Positions 8,224 through 19,211 of a stretch of DNA of 64,000 nucleotides are shown here, piece after piece. The DNA comes from Tricholomella constricta (lineage: Eukaryota; Basidiomycota; Agaricomycetes; Agaricales; Lyophyllaceae), in the NCBI GenBank assembly GCA_013368375.1, contig JAACJP010000030.1, positions 124,001-188,000 of the forward strand, in the 5' to 3' direction. A program made the translations under genes and the position numbers. Each line of letters opens with the position of its first letter. Position 1 is the first letter of the stretch. Below the pieces are notes generated by a model. That model saw only the letters and a program-made list of their open reading frames with translations, was not told where the DNA came from and did not search any database.

Positions 8224-9664
8224 TTACATGGAAAAAAGGGCGATCAAGAGGGCAAGAATCAGGACGACAATGGAAAGAGTGAACCCTGGTTTGAATTTCA
8301 AATCCTGCGGCTAAAAAAAGACTGTCAGTGCAATGCATAAACATTAGCTGAAGGCGTACTTTAACGTCCACTCCAAGGTCTTCCTGCAATGACTTTGACA
8401 AGTTTACTGCCTGCTCGTAGCTCAGTCCCCAGTGTTGATTGCGGAGGGTCTGTTCCCAGCGACTGCTTCGAACAGTCTGGGTGAGAGTCCGCAGACGCGG
8501 AATCATTGCATCGTCCAAGTGAAACCGATCAAGGACAGCATCCGTCCGAAGCCCAATGCTTACTATAGCACCCTTAAACCCATCCACGGTGCTCGGCCTC
8601 GGCAGTAGTTTTCGAGCAGCTGACAGTCAAAATTTAGCTACTTGCCAATGCCGTAGATCAAAAGAATTCTAACCTTTTTTGGTAGCTTTGACAGCATTGG
8701 CCTTTTCGTCATATTGGGAAGCCACGACGGCTGCCTCGCTCCAATAGTCAGGGTCCTCGTCATCAGATATTTCGATAGGTCCTGAGATCCGAGAGAGAGT
8801 AACGGCTTGGGGTTGGACCGAAACTTGGGGCTTGACAGCGGCTTGGGACTTTGGGGCAGTTGTAGAGGCAGCAGCTCGTGTGGTCATCTCCTGGATGGCA
8901 ATGTCTTGAGCGAGCTCGGTAGCTCTTCCTGCACGGCAAGTGCAACGAATATAGGCACCTCCTGCTGTTGAGGTAGGAAGGTGCGAGGCACCATCCAATT
9001 GTAGCTTTGTGCTTGCGCCTATGAAGAGTTAGAATCTTTTCAATAACGAACATTGACACATACTCGGTGCCGGAGGAGCGGGTGCCAGAGGAGCGTGAAT
9101 TCCCTCTGCAGTGCAACGCTTCTCAAAGCGATGCAAATAAGGCAGTGCGATGTCATGGCCAAAGGATTGAATGAGGAGAGCGATGGCCTTCGAGAGTTCC
9201 TTCCCGCCTTCAGCAAGCTCGCGAGGGGAGGCAACAACATCAACTGTGATGTTCTCAGCTGACATGTTCTGGACTGGTTGAAAGCCAGGACAGTGAAGAA
9301 GGAGTGATACTCCTCCATCTATCCTATCGAGTGTTGTAACCTGTAGTAACGATCTGTACAAAGCCTTTTGAACAAGAGAAGGACATACGGCATCGAGAAC
9401 ATCGTGAAATGTATCTTTCAAAATGTTCTGAATTTCTTGTAACTCAGTCGCCTTCCGATCACCTCGGCCGTGAATGTCTAGATACATTGGATGGAGACCG
9501 TTGGCTTTCCTTGTGGCAAAGTAATCCTGTCGGCTTTGGCCATGACGGAGGAGGGCCCTAGCACTAGCACGTCGTTCTTCATAAGAAAAAATAGTAGAGA
9601 TAGACGATGATGAGCAAATTGCAGCGACACCAGAGGGGTTGTAAACTTTGGAGCTGGTTGGCAT
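8224..9664 (-). CDS. KDZ-associated accessory protein A with C-terminal membrane anchor (unknown function)
   Basis: Four inferred exons give about 430 residues, from MPTSSKVYNPSG (9664) to a stop at 8224-8226. All introns have consensus ends and keep frame. The N-terminal half is a helical domain of unknown type with the pattern SYEERRASARALLRHG. The middle holds a low-complexity Ala/Gln/Val linker and the motif PIEISDDEDPD, which looks like a SUMO-interaction motif with acidic tail. The C-terminal half ends in a predicted single membrane segment, FTLSIVVLILALLIALF, five residues or fewer from the end, as in tail-anchored proteins. I do not recognise the family. No catalytic motif is evident. 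Confidence 0.65.
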
Positions 9665-10372
9665 TCTGGTCGATGTTAGCAACGTGTATCAAACAAGGAC
9701 TTGATGATCGCAACTTGAATTTACTGTTTGTCAAATCTCACAGAACCAAATGTTTCAAAAATAGAAACACTCCGAGTCTGGGTGTCGCATCCTCAACAAA
9801 TGTACACCACCAACCAAAGAATGGATCTAGAACAATTATATTCTTAATAAGGTCTTCTGCAGGAACACTTTAACCAAATTTTTCTATCGATCCACAATAT
9901 GACTATCAGTTTTCCTCCACCGGTGTTTTGCATTTCGAAGGGAAGTCATTCAAAGAGAAGTGATGAAATATATATTTGATGATTATTGATGTGCTGGACT
10001 ATCTACTATCTTCTAAATAGCTGCTATGAGGTCTCACTCTATTTGATTCAAATAGAGGTCAATGATATGTTCAAGGATTTCTCTTACATCTCGATCATCT
10101 AATCTATCTACCGTGAGGTAGAACTGCTTTACAATTTAAGAGCTCGTAGTCTGAAAGTTAACAGCTAGGTGTTCATGAGGTTTTTAACATTTACTGTATG
10201 ATAATTTTGTTCGTTCATTTTTCATTTGCAGACATGCTTGCACATATATTGTGGGCATCCAAATCAAATGTGAGGTCAGTGAGTTTGTCGTTCGTAACTT
10301 TGACTTTCCATCTACTTCTGATTTGTGATTACAACTAAATAAACATGGTGTCGTCTTCTATTACACTTTAGT
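9665..10372. other. AT-rich spacer inside the KDZ transposon
   Basis: Lies between accessory gene A and the transposase 3' end. It contains only short spurious frames and presumably holds the gene A promoter and the transposase terminator. No specific element recognised. Confidence 0.5.
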
Positions 10373-13300
10373 CTAGTCTGTTAACGTCAATACAAAGTCT
10401 GTCACTCTTTCAAGCTCTTGATCTCCATCATCGCCAGCTGCATCATTGTCATTATCATCGACATCTGACACTTCGATGCCACTCTCATCCAAACTTGCCT
10501 GTTCCCTGCCCATACACAAACTTGACGAACCGGAGGGCAAAGCCTGACTTTCCAAACCCACCATTGAACCAGCTCGTACCCCAATTCCATGCATACCTGT
10601 GAAGTATGGCCGCTTTTCTATTGCATCAAGGCGGCGTATATGCATATTGTTGACAGCGCGTCGAAGACTCCACCTGCGCTGCAGTACCGTGCAAAGTGTT
10701 GGATTAGATAAAGATAGCTCCATGATGGCTTTCTCAGTGTGGACCGTTTCATCATTGATTGAAGTGCGGAGTCGTCGCATTTCAAGATTCAAACGGTCTA
10801 TCTCCTCTCGTGCTCGGCACAATTTGAAATACTTTACTGTCGCTTCACGTCGTGCTGGCTGGGCCCAAGGTTCATCACGAATATCCTCTCGGGAGTGTCG
10901 CATAAGATCAAACTCTGCAAGGAAACTGTAATCGACAATCTCCTTCCACGAGAGAGATGGGCATGGAGGATCTAGCCGAGCGGCTTGGGTATTATACCGG
11001 TTCAGGGCATTCCGGATTGCCTCCGACCTCCGTTGAAGGGCCTTCCCAATCTGGCGACGAAGTTTATAGCCTATTGAGTATAGTAAGCCTGAGTCAAGAG
11101 CTTCACATGTGGTTGCATACCAGTTCCAGATGTACTCATTTTCGTAAGTTCAAAGAGCCGCATGACGACTAATCTTTCCAGCTCATCCAATGCCTTAGTA
11201 TAACTTGTCAGAACGTTTTGCTGGTAATATTTCTTGTATTCAGGAGAAGATTCAGTCCATCGCTCGCCGCGGCCAATATCAAGCCCATTTTCGAGAGTAT
11301 GGACATGAGTCTCGGCATTTTGGAGTTTGACATAAGCAGTGTCCACACGACGCCGTGCTTGGTTAATCAGGATATGAATGTCGCCTCGGGCGACTGTCGT
11401 GAATACTGTGTTTGCCGCAGTGTGGGCGTCCTTCCATTCTTTCCTGTCAAGGAGTTAGCGCAACTAAAGGGAGCCGAAATTTGTCTGACCTGCAATGTGA
11501 AAGATCATTCAGGGCATTGACATATTGGGCCTTCAGGGCAACCGTAGGCGAAGGGCTTTGAAGACCCTCTAAATATGCTTTCTCAGCTGCGAAATATGCC
11601 TCGAAGTCCTCGCTCCCTATCCCAACAGTCTCCCGAATGATTTGGAGCTCAGTCTCCAGTGCTTCGATGGCAGAGGTGGCTTCACGGTAATGATTTGATA
11701 TATACTGGCCTTAAAAAGGTATATCAGCGAAGACATCAGAGGAGACTTAGGAGGCGTACTCAGGTTCGCATATTTGTCTTCATCCCAAAAATTGAAATGT
11801 TCCTCAATGGCTTGATGTCGATGAAACCGGCTAGCATGGCGTGTGCCCCTCGCAAGGTCGTTTGATGAAGAAAATACGTGCTCGCAGCCCTCACCTTCAG
11901 AATGCCCAGTGCCTTTGATATACATAGGATGCCATTTGGTTTGGCAAAGACGATTGTGCGCATGCCCATGGAAAGCACCGCACATCAATTGGAGTAAAGC
12001 TTCTTTGACTTTTGGTGCTAACGTAGTGTTCTCAATGGTGGCAGCAAAAGCGCATCCGATATCATACGCGCATCCAATCTTGATGCCAATAATATCAATG
12101 AGTCGGTGTATGATCGCGAGGGCATACTTCGCACTATGCTCGATTAGTGAGCAACGAAAAAAAATCGAGATGAAAAAACGAACAGTTCACCACTTCGTAT
12201 CATATCGCACCCGAGCAAAACCACTCGATGGCGGCAAGAGGCAATGAAAATGCCAGATTCTTCAAAAAGGGCGAACATTTTTTTTCGTTCCTCGGGACCG
12301 GCATTTCTCCATCTATCAATACATCGTATACCACCTGAGGCACCGTTGTCTTCTACGTCTTCCCAGTCATCAGCATCGTCATGAGCATCGGGCTTTGTAA
12401 TCTACATGAAAAAGGGTTCAGTGATGGGCAACAGGGCCAAAAGAATGCTTACAGGGCGCGATGAGACCTCATCTTTGAATTTATCTACCTCATCCGGCGT
12501 TAGCCAGCGATCAGAGAGTGGATTTCGCGTATCAACTCGTTCCGAACCACCCCGTACACTGGTTCCCAGCCGTTTAAGCGAGTTATTGCCATCAATAGAA
12601 ACAAAGCAAGAGAACTCGAGTTCGGGCTCATCTTCAAGCTTATAGAAGCAAGGCGGGCAAGATCGAAGTAGGCGGGAGTTGGGGCCATCGTAGTTGAGGC
12701 TGACATTGATCAGGTTGTCGACGCGGCGGCAGAGTTCCAGATATGCATCAAAAGCGATGGAGAACATTCTTGGCAGGGATGGGGAGTATGGTACCTAATT
12801 CATTATTGTCAGGATCGTGAAATGGGAAAGATAGGCGGCTTACGTTGTGCAAATGGCATAATGTTTTACACTGTGCCTCAATGCTAAAGCGAGGAGATGT
12901 CCGATGTGTTTGGCGATAAGTGGCTAGAGCTCGTATAGAGATAGCAACGGTTGGATGCAATGGAGAGCATCCGAGGTAGCCGTGCCGAATTAGAGTCTCG
13001 TTAGGGTAGATATCCCCAGGAAAGCCATGCAGGCTTCCCAGGTGCTGAGCTTGAGACACATGATCAGCACACAAACATGAAATAGAATATTGAGCACACT
13101 CACAGAAGGAATCAAGCAAATGGATATGATAAACGACATCACTGAGGGGGTTGGGAGCATCGACATTGGGCTCACTACTATCTCGTGCGCTGAATTCAAG
13201 GAAGGCTTTGACTAGGTAATCCATCTGGGCATCCCAACTGCTTGCAAGGATTTCTATTCGATCACGACGGGTTCTGGGATCTATATATTTACTGACATGC

Positions 13301-13736
13301 AATGAGCATAGGATAATATGTTGAGAAAGCGACTTACTATCCAGCTGACTGTGCAAGTCCTGCAGCAAGATCTTCGAAAACCTCGAATTCTCCACCCTCA
13401 TGGCTGATGTCAAAGCCCTCTTCCCCTGGCGGTACCAGATGTTCAACAGCTGCAACGTCATCCCCTGAGTAGCCGCCATCCAGGTCCATTTGTTCTACAG
13501 CATCGCGCTCTTCTTGGGAAAGTGCTAGAAGAAAGTCAGTTGATAGGATAGTAAAATTCAGGCTTGGTCTCACCTTGTATGGCACTACGACGTTCCTGTG
13601 TCTGCAATGCACGCCGCTCCGCCTGTTTACTGGCCGGAAGTGAAACAGTATGCCGCTCAGTACGCCGAAAGCCATGTCGTACAACAGAATTTCTGGTGGT
13701 CTTGAGTTTAGTTGATTTCGTCACTCGATGGCTCAT
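10373..13736 (-). CDS. KDZ-superfamily transposase
   Basis: Ten inferred exons give about 1,000 residues from MSHRVTKSTKL (13736) to the stop at 10373. The diagnostic RNase-H-like core is intact. First, CPPCFYKLEDEPELEFSCF leads into the first catalytic Asp in SIDGNNSLKR (about 12590). Second, GCAYDIGCAF holds the second Asp (about 12075). Third, HGHAHNRLCQ, then GEGCEHVFSSSNDLAR, carries the catalytic Glu (about 11885), followed by RFHRHQAIEEHFNFWDEDKY. These motifs are specific to Kyakuja-Dileera-Zisupton transposases. The region before the first Asp, with GFPGDIYPNETLIRHGYLGC and paired cysteines, corresponds to a CxC-type cysteine cluster. The C-terminal 250 residues form a coiled-coil-rich tail with an acidic end. 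The gene lies antisense inside the TIRs, and its promoter overlaps duplicated TIR sequence. No frameshift or stop was found, so activity is plausible. Confidence 0.92.
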
Positions 13737-13944
13737 TTGCGCAAAGTAGCCAATCAGCCAATCAACCGATTATCCGACGAAGTGGCAAAGAAATTGATTA
13801 TCTACCCAATGGAAGACGCAAGTCTGGGAAGAACAGCAGTAAGGGGAAAAGATGGGCGACAGTTGGGGCACAGACCAGAGAGTGCTGATGGAGGAGGTGA
13901 GGAGGAGGTGAGGAGCAAGCGAGGAGCCCTGATGGGGCGCTTTG

Positions 13945-14186
13945 AACCCTAACCCTAAAAGTATATGCATGTGACTTGACCTCCTTCCCGCAATCTTGAA
14001 TATTACTCTTTGGAAGACATGGGATAATCAAAAGTCTATATGGCATAATAGCATTAGACAATGTATCTGAAGCTCTGTAAAATATATCTGATTCAGACAG
14101 CCTTGATGCGCTTGATGTTGGTATAATGGGAAGCGGCTACCGTCCTTCGGATATTTCCGAAGGACGCTTCCCAACCATGCAGGCGC
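13945..14186 (-). repeat. Extra inner copy of the TIR end
   Basis: From 13945 the sequence repeats, in direct orientation and with scattered mismatches, about 190 bp of the inner TIR that starts again at 14192. Both copies open with CCCTAACCCTAAA and continue through ATGCATGTGACTTGACC to the GACAGCCTTGATG segment. It lies just upstream of the transposase start and so forms part of its promoter region. Only the right side has this duplication. Confidence 0.8.
14141..14166. repeat. Perfect 11-bp hairpin
   Basis: CGTCCTTCGGA, a TATT loop, then TCCGAAGGACG. Flanking GGGAAG (upstream) and CTTCCC (downstream) extend the symmetry. It sits between the extra inner repeat and the right TIR. Confidence 0.8.
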
Positions 14187-14987
14187 TTTAAAACCCTAAC
14201 CCTAAACATATGCATGTGACTTGACCTCCTTCCCGCAACCTTGAATATTACTCTATGGAAGACGTAGGATAATCAAAAGTCTATATGGCACAATAGCATT
14301 GGACAATGTATTTGAAGCTCTGTAAAATGTATGTAATTCGGACAGCCTTGATGTGCTTGACGTGGAAATGGTGGGAAGCAGCTACCGGAAATATCCGAGG
14401 GGCACAGACCAGGAAGCGCTGATGGGGCGGGAGGAGGCGTGGGAGACAATGAGCAAGGAGGGAAGCTGCCTGTGGCAGATGGGTGGGAAGTGGTTACCGG
14501 AAATATCCGAGGGGCACAGACCAGGAAGCGCTGATGGGGCGGGAGGAGGCGGGAGGAGGCGGGAGGAGGCGTGGGAGACAATGAGCAAGGAGGGAAGCTG
14601 CCTGTGGCAGATGGGTGGGAAGTGGCTACCGGAAATATCCGAGGGGCACAGACCAGGAAGCGCTGATGGGGCGGGAGGAGGCGGAAGGAGGCGTGGGAGA
14701 CGATGAGCACGACAGGACAGATGATGATGAGAGGTTGCCGGAAATCTCCGAGGGCGCTCTGGTCAGGTGACAGGCGGGAGATGATGAGCGCGACGGGGCA
14801 GATGATGAGAAGGGGCCATCGGATATCTCCGAGCCCGGTATGGGAAAGGTCTGAAAGAATGTTGAAGGGGGATTTGGTGCACGAATTAATGCCGGTGGCC
14901 GAGAATTGATTACTTGAGCCTTGCAAGGCTGGGCACAGGGCTCTGTGCCTTAGCCTTATAAGGCTCGTTTATTGGGTACGTCAGGTG
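14187..14987 (-). repeat. Right terminal inverted repeat of the KDZ transposon (801 bp)
   Basis: Mirror of the left TIR from 14987 inward to 14187, ending just past a CCCTAACCCTAAA motif (14194-14206). It is 132 bp longer than the left TIR because of an extra minisatellite unit (14437-14690). Confidence 0.9.
14437..14690 (-). repeat. Minisatellite inside the right TIR (two units, 132 and 122 bp)
   Basis: Units begin GCGTGGGAGACAATGAGCAA at 14437 and 14569, and a partial third begins at 14691. Within units the trimer-like GGGAGGAGGC is itself repeated a variable number of times. The left TIR has only one full unit (about 5700-5830, inverted). Confidence 0.85.
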
Positions 14988-14995
14988 CTCATCCC
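14988..14995. repeat. Target site duplication, right copy
   Basis: CTCATCCC immediately outside the right TIR, identical to the left copy at 5395-5402. Confidence 0.9.
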
Positions 14996-15695
14996 GTGCC
15001 TCCTTTCAGAGGACATCTACGACGCAGGGTTACGTCATGCTTCGCTTCGCATCATGTGACAGACTCCCTGGTTCAATTCTAAGATGGGCAGATCCACTTC
15101 CATCGGACAGTTAGGGTAGCGGTTAAGCCCTCTGACGAGCCCCTTCGCAAGGGCGAAACTGTTCACCTTGACTCGAGACGGCACCGAGTGGGGCATCAAC
15201 ACACTTTTCGATTCGTACAGTTCTCCTGAATCTTCGCGGCAGAACGCGTGTTGTCCTGCAGCATGCTCATCGATCATTGAGATGCAAGAAGTTCAGGCCT
15301 TCTCAAGAAACAAATGAAGTCCAGGCCGAGGAAAAACCTAAATCCGGAGAATCTGCACTATGCGGTCCTGTCATGGAATAAGGTCCATATGGGCATCGGG
15401 TCTCAAAATCGCAACGAGAACGACAGAGTCCAACGCAGGTAAAGTGATTCGGCGGATGTACGCAGCTGGTCTGGAAAGAGCCGAGGCAATTTCAGATCAA
15501 AGTTATTCCTTGTTGATAGGTACAAAATATCGACTCAAGAACCGCACAAGAAGGCTGTACGGAGGACTAACCTTCGGATCATGGACATTATTCAACGCAG
15601 GACTCATTTGTGGTTATAGAACAGTTTGATTTGTGATATATACACTGACGTTTAACGATGAATCCACCTCCCCTCCTCTTTCTCACTTCTTTGAT
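14996..15695. other. Flank between the KDZ transposon and the M35 gene, no gene supported
   Basis: About 700 bp. Two short open frames (15035-15277 minus, 80 codons; 15360-15629 plus, 89 codons) lack recognisable features. The sequence is the right-hand continuation of the target site into which the KDZ element inserted. Confidence 0.4.
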
Positions 15696-17196
15696 CTAGC
15701 ATCTGGTGTTCGCGTAAACCTGGGTAGTGAAGCACTGTCCGCAGTTTTTGTCAACACGATGATAACTCTGAGCATTAGGAGTACGTACGTTGTAGTTGTC
15801 CGCGTTTCTAACCTGGTTGGCGTCGGAGAGGCCCTGATCCGCTGCGCAGCCGTAGGTAACGTCGTCGGTGTTAGCAACCGCGTGGGTGAGCTAAAGAACG
15901 CGGAAAACCGTTGATTAATTTCATGACAGGGGAAGCGAGAATGATCCAAACCTCGTGCAGCGTGGTGCCGCCACGGACGTTGCGGGAGGCAACGCTGGTG
16001 CCGGAGCAAAGGCTGCTGGATGGAACTTCGTTGAAGAAGATGCTGCAGAAGTAGATCTTTCGAATGGGCGTAATAGTCAGTTCTACACGCGGCGTATGAA
16101 ACAGCGATACAAGTGCTGACATTGGTGGTCGAAATGACAGTGTATGCAATAACACCACCCGAGCAGACGCCGAAGCTATCGACACAGCTCAAGCTGTACA
16201 GTAAATAGGTTTAATCAGCGCTGTGAACAAGAGGCAATGCATAGGGTATCTTACGTTCTGGAGCTAGAGTTCTCATTCGCGACGGCGCTCAATTTGGAAG
16301 TGATGGTAGAGGTAGAGGTGGCGCCAAAGTAAGCCCTGTAGAGTGAGTCTGACGCACCGTGGCTGTTGATGTATGAGACGCCACCCGAAGCGAGAGCCTT
16401 TCCCTCCGTGTAGCTAAGTCAGCTGTTGTGAGTCGTTGTTCTCAGACATCGAACAATGCAGTTCAGACCTCGCATCAATAAATGATTTCTTGGAGGTGGT
16501 GGTGCAGATGTCGACGGCGCGCTTGTTAAGCTGAGGAATCTCGCGCTTGACTAGGTCGCCAGTAACCTCAATTTCGACTGAGCTTGCGCTCGCTTCAATC
16601 TTGGAGAACTCGGGGACACCAGCGAGGCGTTCATCCACGCTCTGGACTTGGAAGGAAGTGATGGGCTCGAAGGAGAATTTGCCAGTACCAGCAGAGGCAA
16701 AGTCGAAGAGGGACGCAACTGCCAATTTAAGCGTTAGATGAGTGTTGCGCAGAGAAAAAATTGACAACGACAAAGCATGCATACCTTCATGGTTGACAGT
16801 CACAGTTTCACCGGCAGGAATGACAGTGAAAGCCGTGTCGTCAAGGTCGGTAAGCGAAACGGAGAGCTAAAGGTCGAGTTTATCAGAAGCTGAAACTATC
16901 AGTTCCGAGAGACTACGAAGAATTACCTTCACGCCAGTGAAGGGAACAGCGGCGCCATCTTTCGTCACCTTGAAAGACCTGGTCGGGAGCTTTTCGTCAA
17001 GGATGGTGCCATATTTGAGGATCTTGACGGCCTCAGAGCCAGTGTTCTTCACGGCTGCCGTGAATTTCAGGTCATCGATGGAGCTGACGCTTCCCGAAGG
17101 CCCAGAGACTTCAACGGTGATACCGTCGGACCTCTTGAATGGACCAGCCAGAGCGCTGCTGGCAAGGCTGAGAGCGACGACAGAAAGGAAGAGCAT
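15696..17196 (-). CDS. Secreted deuterolysin-type metallopeptidase (M35, peptidyl-Lys endopeptidase-like)
   Basis: About 350 residues in eight inferred exons. MLFLSVVALSLASSALA (17196) is a clear signal peptide. The propeptide/beta domain reads DLKFTAAVKNTGSEAVKI, then KYGTILDEKLPTRSFKVTK and VASLFDFASAGTGKFSFEP, as in fungal M35 peptidases. The mature domain has several cysteines and ends GGTTLHE, then LTHAVANTDDVTYGC. Joined across an intron this gives the zinc motif HELTH and the third-ligand motif TDDVTYG of the aspzincin clade. The last exon reads QVYANTRC. The enzyme is expected to be extracellular and to cleave before lysine, as in Grifola-type enzymes, helping protein degradation. A TATA box lies 72 bp upstream of the ATG. 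Confidence 0.88.
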
Positions 17197-17267
17197 GATG
17201 CGCGATGAGGATGTTCAACTGAGCTGAAGAGATCGAGACCTTGTAAAAAACCTTCATTGCAAAACAG

Positions 17268-17275
17268 TTTTTATA
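17268..17275 (-). promoter_or_regulatory. TATA box of the M35 peptidase gene
   Basis: TATAAAAA in minus sense, 72 bp upstream of the start codon at 17196. It follows a poly-G/C tract (17276-17283). Confidence 0.6.
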
Positions 17276-19211
17276 CCCCCCCGTCTTCCCCCGGAGATAC
17301 GGGAGCCGCCTTCCCTGCCTGAAAAATTGAGCATATGGTACGAAACGCTGTAAAAAGCCGTGTCGCGTCTTCGACGGAAAGGTTGCACATGTGCAAGGAT
17401 CTTCGTCCACGAAGCGAGATAGGGCACGGAGATAGAATCTGACAGGGAATTGGAGCTAGATGAAGTTAACACACGCGGAATCATCAGCGTAGCAGTACGA
17501 ACGGAGAGTGAACGTTAGGTAGTGCTGTGGTTCTGTTATATAAATAGATCTTGGAAGTCCTGACGAATCCCCGGAACTCCACAGATTGAGTGATCATAAA
17601 AGATCAGCCACACGAGTTAGGGAGTGTTGGTGGTCACATTGACATTCCCGTTAAGGCTTCAGGTATGCTACGGAAAGACTTCCTGCAATGCTACAATCAA
17701 AATCAGAGGAAGGTAGGAGGGGACTCGTCACATGTACCTTGGGCGTTGGCCGCCTTTGAAGTCATAATTAATTCTAGCCTTGCCCTGCATGTCATGGCTG
17801 TGTTAAACATGAGGATGGGGGTACAGCTGCCTAATAGAATACCATGTTGCAGTGCGCGTACTGTAGCTGTCAGTTTGATATGATGCATGAGACCAACAAT
17901 GAGACATTATTGTAAGATTATGACAACTTACCTCAGGGCCTAATTTATTTATCGATAATGGCGCCGAATCAGGTTGGTTGCCGAACACCGAGCATTCAGC
18001 GGTACCAGCCACTAGCCCTTCTCCGGGTTTTTCTCCCAGTATGGAATCAACTCCATGAGACAGATCTGCCAAGCCAGAATACGAAGCGAATAAAGCAAGT
18101 CTGCGAGACAAAGATGGCGTCTAGAGGTCATCAGGATTGTAATCGTATGGCCGGACGATTATGGTCAGCGATGAGGTCTAATTGAGGACCTCCCCGAAAT
18201 CACCGTCGACGACTGTGGTCCTCGACTTGTTCAACGTCACCGAGGGCGAAAATAGACATCAGAATTTTGCAACAGAGAAAAGGTCCTGGCTTATAGGCGA
18301 ACATAACGGGGCCAATATGCGAAGGCGAGATATACAGACTTGTCTGGAGCGCTCACGCCGAACATCATGGACCGCACCGGAGGAATTAACCGATAGTTAA
18401 GGAATCGAGGGTGGCCGGAATAACCTCGTATTAGTGGCAGTGCCTTCTACGTCTCTCGAGGGGGTCAGGTGATCACGGAGCCACATTAGCCCTACATGTT
18501 CACAGGGCTTCGTCACAGATCGCATGACGTTCGTCGCCTCTCTGACTTGAAAGCACCATTGATTACGAGGCATCAATGCCAAGAGCGTCGCTGGAGAAGA
18601 GGCAAGTTCCATGTGTATAGAAGGATGCTGCCCGTTGATGGTCAAGGATGGACGTTCAACAGCAGAACCTAAACAAAGGAATCAGCACTAGCACTGTCAC
18701 GTTATGTCCACGTCGACTTGTACCTCGGGCCTTGAAGAGTGCGTTCAGCTGCTTCCAGATGTCAGGGACCACGCGTAGCTGCACGAAAGCATTCCAAGTA
18801 CTGAAGCACGGAGATTGGCTATAGTAATGAAGAGGCGGCCGGAAAGAGTGGCCGCCGCACCTTGAGTTGCGGGCCGACTTCTAACCGATCGTGACCTCAG
18901 GAGATCGATATGTGCGTGTTCCTTCCGGGTGTCCAATTAGATTCTGGGGGACTAATACAACGTTGTCCAGCGTGTACTTTCGCCTAGCGTTCAAGTGACA
19001 AGTGAGATTTAGCTTCCACCCAAGAAAATAAATAAGGAGACGACTGGAGCTGCATCGAATGAACAACGGGCCGCTCCGAAAGTAACCGGAGAATGTTCAA
19101 TTTGGCCATACTTGATTCGAGGACCTATGCTCCTTGGGTGAACACGCTGTAAGAAAAATCTTTTACATTTTCAGGGTGCTCCGAGTGTGTATAAAAAATA
19201 CATATCTGCGT
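17276..19211. other. About 1.9 kb without a supported gene; possible gene relic
   Basis: Open frames here are short and unrecognised. The best candidate is on the minus strand, about 18900-18480. A segment reading RPPLHYYSQSPCFSTWNAFV and LRVVPDIWKQLNALFKARG is followed by a plausible intron and then SAVERPSLTINGQHPSIHME. It has coding character but is blocked by stops on both sides and no start is found, so it may be a decayed gene. A TATATAA-like motif sits near 17537 (plus). Confidence 0.35.

Larger units (their letters stand above)
5403..14987 (-). mobile_element. Complete KDZ-superfamily DNA transposon, 9,585 bp, three genes
   Basis: The outer ends read CACCTGACGTACCC inward from both sides and are flanked by the identical octamer CTCATCCC (5395-5402 and 14988-14995). 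An 8-bp target duplication is characteristic of KDZ elements. Terminal inverted repeats of 669 bp (left) and 801 bp (right) enclose three minus-strand genes in the order transposase (13736-10373), accessory gene A (9664-8224), accessory gene B (7883-6222). All three can be read through consensus introns without internal stops, which suggests a recently active copy. Both TIRs carry a copy of a short reading frame in mirror orientation that I regard as a by-product of the repeat. Confidence 0.9.

Noticed and set aside
6053..14206. Idea that the TTAGGG repeats mark a telomere or chromosome end
   Set aside because: Only two units each, internal to a transposon with genes on both sides.
15061..15110. 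GGTTCAATTC box resembling a tRNA T-loop near 15071
   Set aside because: No matching acceptor stem, D-arm or anticodon arm could be built around it.
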